Shown here piece by piece: positions 57,984 to 64,000 of a stretch of DNA of 64,000 bases (positions are counted from its first letter, which is position 1; each line of letters starts with the position of its first letter). Made by a program: the position numbers and the translations under genes. The notes beneath the pieces are model-generated. The model was not told the DNA's origin and ran no database searches. It worked only from the letters and a program-made list of their open reading frames with translations. Source of the DNA: Hyperoplus lanceolatus (lineage: Eukaryota; Chordata; Actinopteri; Uranoscopiformes; Ammodytidae); assembly GCA_026929865.2 (NCBI GenBank), contig CM049408.1:26316001-26380000 (forward strand), read 5' to 3'.

Positions 57984-58456
57984 TAGTTCTGACCTTATTA
58001 CTCCCCCACTATGTAATGGGCCTTAAACCACATGCATTTAGAGTGTCTATACTGTACTGGTTAACCTTTTGTGTTGCTTTATTTGGACAAACGAGAAAAA
58101 ACGCTTAATCTCCCTTTTTAAAGGTGTATTTTGCACCTGCAGTGAGTATAGGATATCCTGTGAACTCAAAACAAAGGCATGTGGCCCCTTTTAGCAACTG
58201 TGCAGATGTCTGACGTTTTGTTCAAAAAAAGGTGGATTTTTGTGTCTCTTTTTTTTTTACCCTAGCATACAAAACAAGACATCAGGGTTTGACGTCAAGG
58301 GTCGTCGAGTCATCTCTGAAGACTCCGAGTCATTAGCGGGCGATTCCTTCCCTTTTTTTTCTTTTGACAGGTGTTTACTGAGGCGTTCTGGTCAAAGGGC
58401 CGCAGCACAATAGTCAACTACTTTCTCTTTTTTTTCAGAAGGTTGGAGCGGAATTA

Positions 58457-58496
<40 letters not shown>

Positions 58497-59320
58497 CATT
58501 CCCTTTCTGCTGGAATTCCGAGGAAATAGCAACCGATAGGTAACAGCACCTGACACCTGGGCCAACTGTCCTGCAACATTCCTGACACCTCGGACTAGAA
58601 CAGTGGTTCACAACACAAGAGAAAATACACTGTGAATGAGGTTTAGGGTCTTTTGGAGGGTGTTGTGGAACATTCATAATATTAAAATTTCCCAATTCTC
58701 TTTATGCTTTTTGGTAATTGGGATTATTAAAAATAATTTTTAATTTAAAATATAACATGGAACAAGGAAAATGCTCCTTTTGTTAAATGGATAGTCCCTT
58801 CATGTGAGTGTCTATTTAGGGTTGCCCTCCGATCAAACACTGTAGCAGTATGTTTCTCACTGATTTGCACATGCACTTTAAGTGGGCAAAGACAAACTTT
58901 TGGAAAAAACCTGGATATGAAAACCCCCACAGACTCTCCAGCATGGTTGACACAATGTACAAAGTCAGAGCCCCGAATCACACAAACACATTAACATTTC
59001 GGAGAATATCGGAATAGTTTTTTCTTTTTATTTCTAAAACATTTCTTTGTAATTACACGTTTAGCTTGAAAAGTATGAGCTTATATTTGTTTTATACTAC
59101 ACACAGCGCTTGATGAATTGTTCTTGTGGATGGATTGTGCAGAAATTCAACAAAATGAAGAGGTCTGCCATCACTCCACACACTGACACATTTGACATAA
59201 TCAGTAGAAGCTCAGAGGTGTGAATACGCTTTTGGGACACAACTTGCCCCTCACTCTGTATTTTCTTATCTGTCCCAGAGTCAAGCTTTCTGTGGAGAAT
59301 ATTGATGAGGAAAATGGTGC
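57984..59320. other. sfxn5-emx1 intergenic, middle part
   Basis: Contains (GT)n at 58459-58494. The unique patch at 58270-58440 (TTGACGTCAAGGGTCGTCGA) has a CRE-like TGACGTCA. A possible minus-strand AATAAA for emx1 lies at 59032-59027. Confidence 0.3.
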
Positions 59321-59560
59321 TTAAAGGCCTAGGCTCTGTAAATGGTCATGTTGCTAGCTACAGTGAGTCTCCTTTGTTTACATGCCCATTGTTTACATAC
59401 CACTTTACAGAGCCTTGGCTGTGTATTACCACCACCAGCTTTTTTTTCTGCTCACACACAGTAGACAGGAAGCTGATTGTGAGGAGATGTTCACTGATTT
59501 GGACACTAAGGGATTTTGACTGCAAGCGTGCTCCAGAATCACTGACTTCACCTTTTTAAA
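59321..59560 (+). mobile_element. Foldback MITE family A, copy A6 (left part deleted)
   Basis: Begins TTAAAGGCCTAGGCTCTGTA, skipping the outer left half, then ATGTTGCTAGCTACAGTGAG, the mirrored GAGCCTTGGCTGTGTATTAC and the right end CAGAATCACTGACTTCACCT. Confidence 0.8.
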
Positions 59561-60078
59561 GTCACAAGTGAAAATAAAATCATGGCACCAAGCAAAAAAT
59601 CTTGTATCTTCTGTGACACATGGTTGATTTTCTGCTGCTTTGTTCTTCTGGCCGGTCACCAGCTTGGATTAAAAATTGTGCGACAGGATCTCGTCGAATC
59701 TAAATTAACACGTCGCGCAGGTGGCAGAGTGGGGTGGGGGTGGTACGCAATAAGGTGTTAATGACCTAAGCATGTGGTAAAAACAGCTTTAATAGAACAA
59801 ATAGCCTCTTTTCAAAAAGCAACTTTTCATAAGTGGCCTATGTATGTACAATAAAAAAAACGCTATGATGGAGGTTGATTTTCTTCTTCGTTGGTCGTCA
59901 CACACCAACGATCATTGTCTCTCCCAATCCAGAGATATTCAAGATGGATGACGTTAAATAAGATGTTCTTTTTCTTTTCTTTTCTTCCAGTGTCATAGCT
60001 TATAGCACCTTGATGAAGAGATGTGCGGTGATCACATATTTAGTCTCTGTGTCTTCTTCTAATGTGTCTAATTATACT

Positions 60079-60422
60079 TTAAAGGTGCAGTCAGCGATAC
60101 TGGAGAACGCAGGATGTCAAAATCACTTTGTCAAAATCAGTGAATTTTTCATCACGATCCACTACCTATCAGTACTGGTAATCTGGTGTTAATACACAGT
60201 TTAGCCTAGGTCTACTACTGGTAAACTGGTCTGTAAAGAAAGGGCGCCCACCACCATAGATAGCAACATGCCCCTTTACAGATCTTAGGCTGTGTATTAA
60301 CACCAAATAGTATTTCAGCACACAGACAATATGGACAGGTTGCGGATTATGAGGAAATATTCACTGATTTTGACAAAGTGATTTTTGTCAACATTCTCCA
60401 GAATCGCTGACTGCCCCTTTAA
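60079..60422 (+). mobile_element. Foldback MITE family A, copy A7 next to emx1
   Basis: TTAAAGGTGCAGTCAGCGAT at left, AATCGCTGACTGCCCCTTTA at right, both halves present. Its right end is 98 bp from the emx1 stop codon, so it probably lies in the emx1 3'UTR. Confidence 0.83.
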
Positions 60423-60520
60423 TAATATTACATAATAAATAGAGTTGGTCCTCTGGTAGTCCGGTGCAGACTCAGGGTTTATGGGGGGGGGCAGCATAGT
60501 CAGCGGGTGGGACTGCAGTG

Positions 60521-60688
60521 TTAGTCCTCAGAGGTGACGTCTATGTCCTCGGAGCTGGGCTGCTTGGTGGCCATGCGCCATCGGTTGATGTGGTGGTTCC
60601 CCTTCTTCTTCTGCTGGCTGTCTGGACCCTCCTCCTCCAGCTTCTGACGCTTGTACTTGGTCCGCCTGTTCTGGAACCACACCTTCAC
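60521..60688 (-). CDS. emx1: emx1 terminal exon (recognition helix and C-terminus)
   Basis: After GTCCAG it encodes [39 protein letters not shown] and [16 protein letters not shown], then TAA. It contains recognition-helix residues W48, F49, N51 and R53. The stop lies 98 bp from foldback element copy A7, which probably sits in the 3'UTR. Confidence 0.92.
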   Translation of the reverse strand: MKVWFQNRRTKYKRQKLEEEGPDSQQKKKGNHHINRWRMATKQPSSEDIDVTSED

Positions 60689-63015
60689 CTGGACGGGGAA
60701 AGTAAATATCGTTTAGGGTTATTTTTATCATTCCTGTGATCAAGGCTCTTTTTTTTGATTTTGATTTTTTTTAATACTATTTATCGGTGAAGGTCTATAT
60801 AATGGCAGAAATGTCATTCGAGTAATCACTTAATCAGCTCTACCTGTGATTTTCCCACTATGACAAAACAACTGGGGGTATTGGAGAACACATTTTTTTT
60901 TAAGTCACACTCTATGCCACAGTTCTATAATTTGTTAAAACAAAATATTCTACCCAAAATGTTATATAATTGTAATAGAATTTCTCCCCTGGGAAAATCA
61001 GTGGAGCTCTTATTTTCACTTTCCACAAATTAATTAATCCCTCAGAAACAGAAATATGCTTTTCTCTCACTAACTGATCCCCCACTGGTTTCTACTGAAT
61101 TTCCTCCCCCTGCATGAGATGTCCCCTCATCCTTCCCTCTTGCAAAATGCCGTCAGAGTGCGCAGTTAAAAATCCTTCTTGTTTAAAATACATAAAGAAA
61201 ATCTATTTTTGTTCATAACTACAAGCATGACCTTTGATGTATGGGAACGGTCAACGGGCTAAATACGTAGATCCGGAATGACGAGTGTATGACCTTGGAA
61301 TATGAGCTGACTATCGTATACTTGGCGAGGATGCATTTTTTAAATGGTAACGCACACTCTCACTCATATTATATCTTCCTGTTTTCTTCCTGGCCTTCAG
61401 GCTTATTCTAAATACTAAAAACAGTTTTAACTGAAACTCAAAACCACAATTTGGACACAATATACCGGCGTACAAGTTACCAGAGCATTGTGGTGATTTA
61501 GTGAGCTAATTCATCAGTCACAGAACATTTGTGACAGTAAGAATTCTGCAAACAAGCCATTCCATTATTAATTCTCACAATTTGACTTAATTAAACTGAT
61601 GATGGGGATATTGAACATTAATGCACATGTTGAGTAACTTAATCATTTTACTGGCCCAAACTGTTGTACACATACATGCTCACTCAGTGGCATAAGATGT
61701 TTGAGTTGCTTTGGTTTTAACACTACGACAGTACACACTTTAACCTAACACCAAATTAACTAAGTGCTTGGGTAATTAAAATTCACTTCAGTGCCATTAT
61801 AATTTGCATGATGCAATTTGTGCTTAATGGGAACACTTATCGACTGACAGAAAACCTAAAGTTGCAAGCAGACTTTCTCTACATCGCTGACTCAGGAAAC
61901 CTCTCTTTATAAATGCCTTCTTAGCACTAATTGACACCAGGATAATGTGGACTCATTAAACATAACCATCAATAATATTTACACTGCTTAATCCTATAGT
62001 TGGCATTCATTAAACACATTTTAAGAGATGTTATAACTGAATGAGTGACATGTCTCATGTGGCGGGGGGAAGGGAAGTATTCAAAATGGGTTGCACTGAT
62101 TTATATCTAAAAGTATTTTGAATAGAAGTGTACAAAAGAGGCGCCTGGCTTTTAGAGCATGTCTATCTTCCTTGCAAATGTAAAATGACTGATCATTTAG
62201 GCTGTAATGTATCAACTTTGAGGTAGATTATACTTTTCTAAATTTTTCAATATTTATGTTCCTTATTTTTAAATAATTTATTATTCAAACCAATGTAGAC
62301 TATGACAAATATGTGAATAAACAGTTAAATAAAACCAACAGGCTCTAGATATTAATAGAAGCTACTAATATTGGTTAAATTATATGATTAATAACTACAT
62401 TTATTTATTTTGATTTATATTTGGGAATAATGTAATTGTTCCAGTAATTCCACTTAATTCTCATACATGTAGCCTATCGTAGGCCTATCTATAAAAGAAA
62501 AAAAAGAAACATCACCCACTATTTGTTTCAGTCAGATACGATACACTTGTGCGTATTCACTTTTTGTACAAATAAATAAATTGTACAAATAAATGACGAG
62601 GTTTTGAATAAGTTATCGCGACATTTGATGCCCATTGTGGATTGCAATGGAATGGAATAGCATGTAGCCATAGAACGCAGACATCAACAAACTCAGTAGC
62701 GTAAAGTTAAACGCAGAAAAGGTCAACAACAATGAGACCAAATGTAGGACTTAAAAGGTTAATTGATACTTGTTTTATACAATTTAGGTGAACAACATCA
62801 AACCAGTATTGTAACACAACATTAGCTCACCTGTGTTTCAGATAAACTCAGGCTGTTGGCCAGTTGTTTCCGCTCTGCTCCAACTACGTAATGGTTCTTC
62901 TCGAAGGCTCGTTCCAGGCGCAGCAGCTGAGAGGGCGAGAAGGCCGTCCGGATGCGTTTGGGTTTACGCGCGAAGGGCCCGTGGAGCAGCAAGCTGTCCT
63001 GGGACACGTCACTAC
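60521..63015 (-). CDS. emx1: Homeobox protein EMX1, last two exons (partial at right edge)
   Basis: Empty-spiracles-type homeodomain transcription factor, needed for dorsal telencephalon patterning in vertebrates. Two minus-strand exons are visible: 63015-62831 (61 codons, entering in phase 1) and 60688-60521 (55 codons plus TAA). Joined across a 2.1-kb intron they give the homeodomain, from [20 protein letters not shown] to [16 protein letters not shown], with the usual Emx split at Q44/V45. The tail [19 protein letters not shown] and EDIDVTSED is Emx-specific. TKYKRQ and EDIDVT favour EMX1 over EMX2 (TKFKRQ, EEIDVT), and the neighbours sfxn5 and rab11fip5 agree. Teleosts also have emx3, so paralogue choice needs a tree. 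The first exon lies beyond 64,000. Confidence 0.9.
60689..62830. other. emx1: emx1 intron inside the homeodomain
   Basis: 2.1 kb, AT-rich, without recognisable mobile elements or microsatellites, unlike the rest of the window. TAAT-rich stretches at about 61560-61990 (TTAATTAAACTGATGATGGG, AATTAACTAAGTGCTTGGGT) could be regulatory. Confidence 0.45.
62831..63015 (-). CDS. emx1: emx1 homeodomain exon (N-terminal two helices)
   Basis: After acceptor CGGCTTCAG it encodes [17 protein letters not shown] then [33 protein letters not shown] and [11 protein letters not shown], followed by [26 protein letters not shown] is the hallmark of EMX1/2. Confidence 0.92.
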
Positions 63016-63062
63016 CTGAAGCCGGGTTCAAAGAGGTAAGGCACGTTTATTTATAATGCACA

Positions 63063-64000
<938 letters not shown>

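Noticed and set aside
60528-60743. 71-codon minus-strand frame across the emx1 last exon
   Set aside because: Wrong frame; the spliced frame gives the homeodomain recognition helix and the Emx tail.

Overview
The window reads as a teleost fish (probably percomorph) nuclear locus. It holds split genes with canonical GT-AG introns, very many (CA)n microsatellites, short non-autonomous DNA transposons with TTAA-type ends, tRNA-derived SINEs of fish type and one LINE of the L1 clade. The gene order rab11fip5 > sfxn5 > < emx1 matches, in mirror image, the human 2p13 block EMX1-SFXN5-RAB11FIP5. I recognised no retroviral, LTR or other virus-like element, no CRISPR array and no genuine tRNA or rRNA gene.

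Layout: 1-3.4 kb is intergenic with one decayed interspersed repeat. At 3,646-25,949 (+) lies rab11fip5 in six coding exons: a C2 domain in exons 1-2, a 2.5-kb frame-preserving exon 4 carrying three NPF motifs, and the C-terminal Rab11-binding helix in exon 6. A 2.6-kb 3'UTR runs to an AATAAA at 28,561 followed by a long GT run. At 29,521-53,713 (+) lies sfxn5 in 14 coding exons, giving a 322-aa mitochondrial sideroflexin. Its promoter carries two ZNF143-type motifs. From 60,521 on the minus strand are the last two exons of emx1, with a homeodomain split by an intron; its first exon lies beyond the right edge.

Mobile DNA is the striking part. Intron 4 of sfxn5 holds an apparently complete 5.5-kb L1-clade LINE, with both ORFs open, an ETS+YY1 motif pair at its first bases and a perfect 17-bp target duplication. 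At least four families of short inverted-repeat elements ending in TTAA(A)G are scattered through introns, the intergenic gap and the probable 3'UTRs. Family A is a palindromic foldback element with seven copies here. One of these is split by a 1.26-kb Harbinger-like element with a CAG duplication, another by a SINE with a 15-bp duplication. A second Harbinger-like element with a TAA duplication explains a CpG-rich patch in rab11fip5 intron 1.

The three host genes do not form a pathway: endosomal recycling, mitochondrial transport and forebrain patterning. Their long shared synteny suggests that emx1 enhancers may lie in sfxn5 introns, and AT/TAAT-rich unique blocks in sfxn5 introns 10 and 12 are the best candidates.
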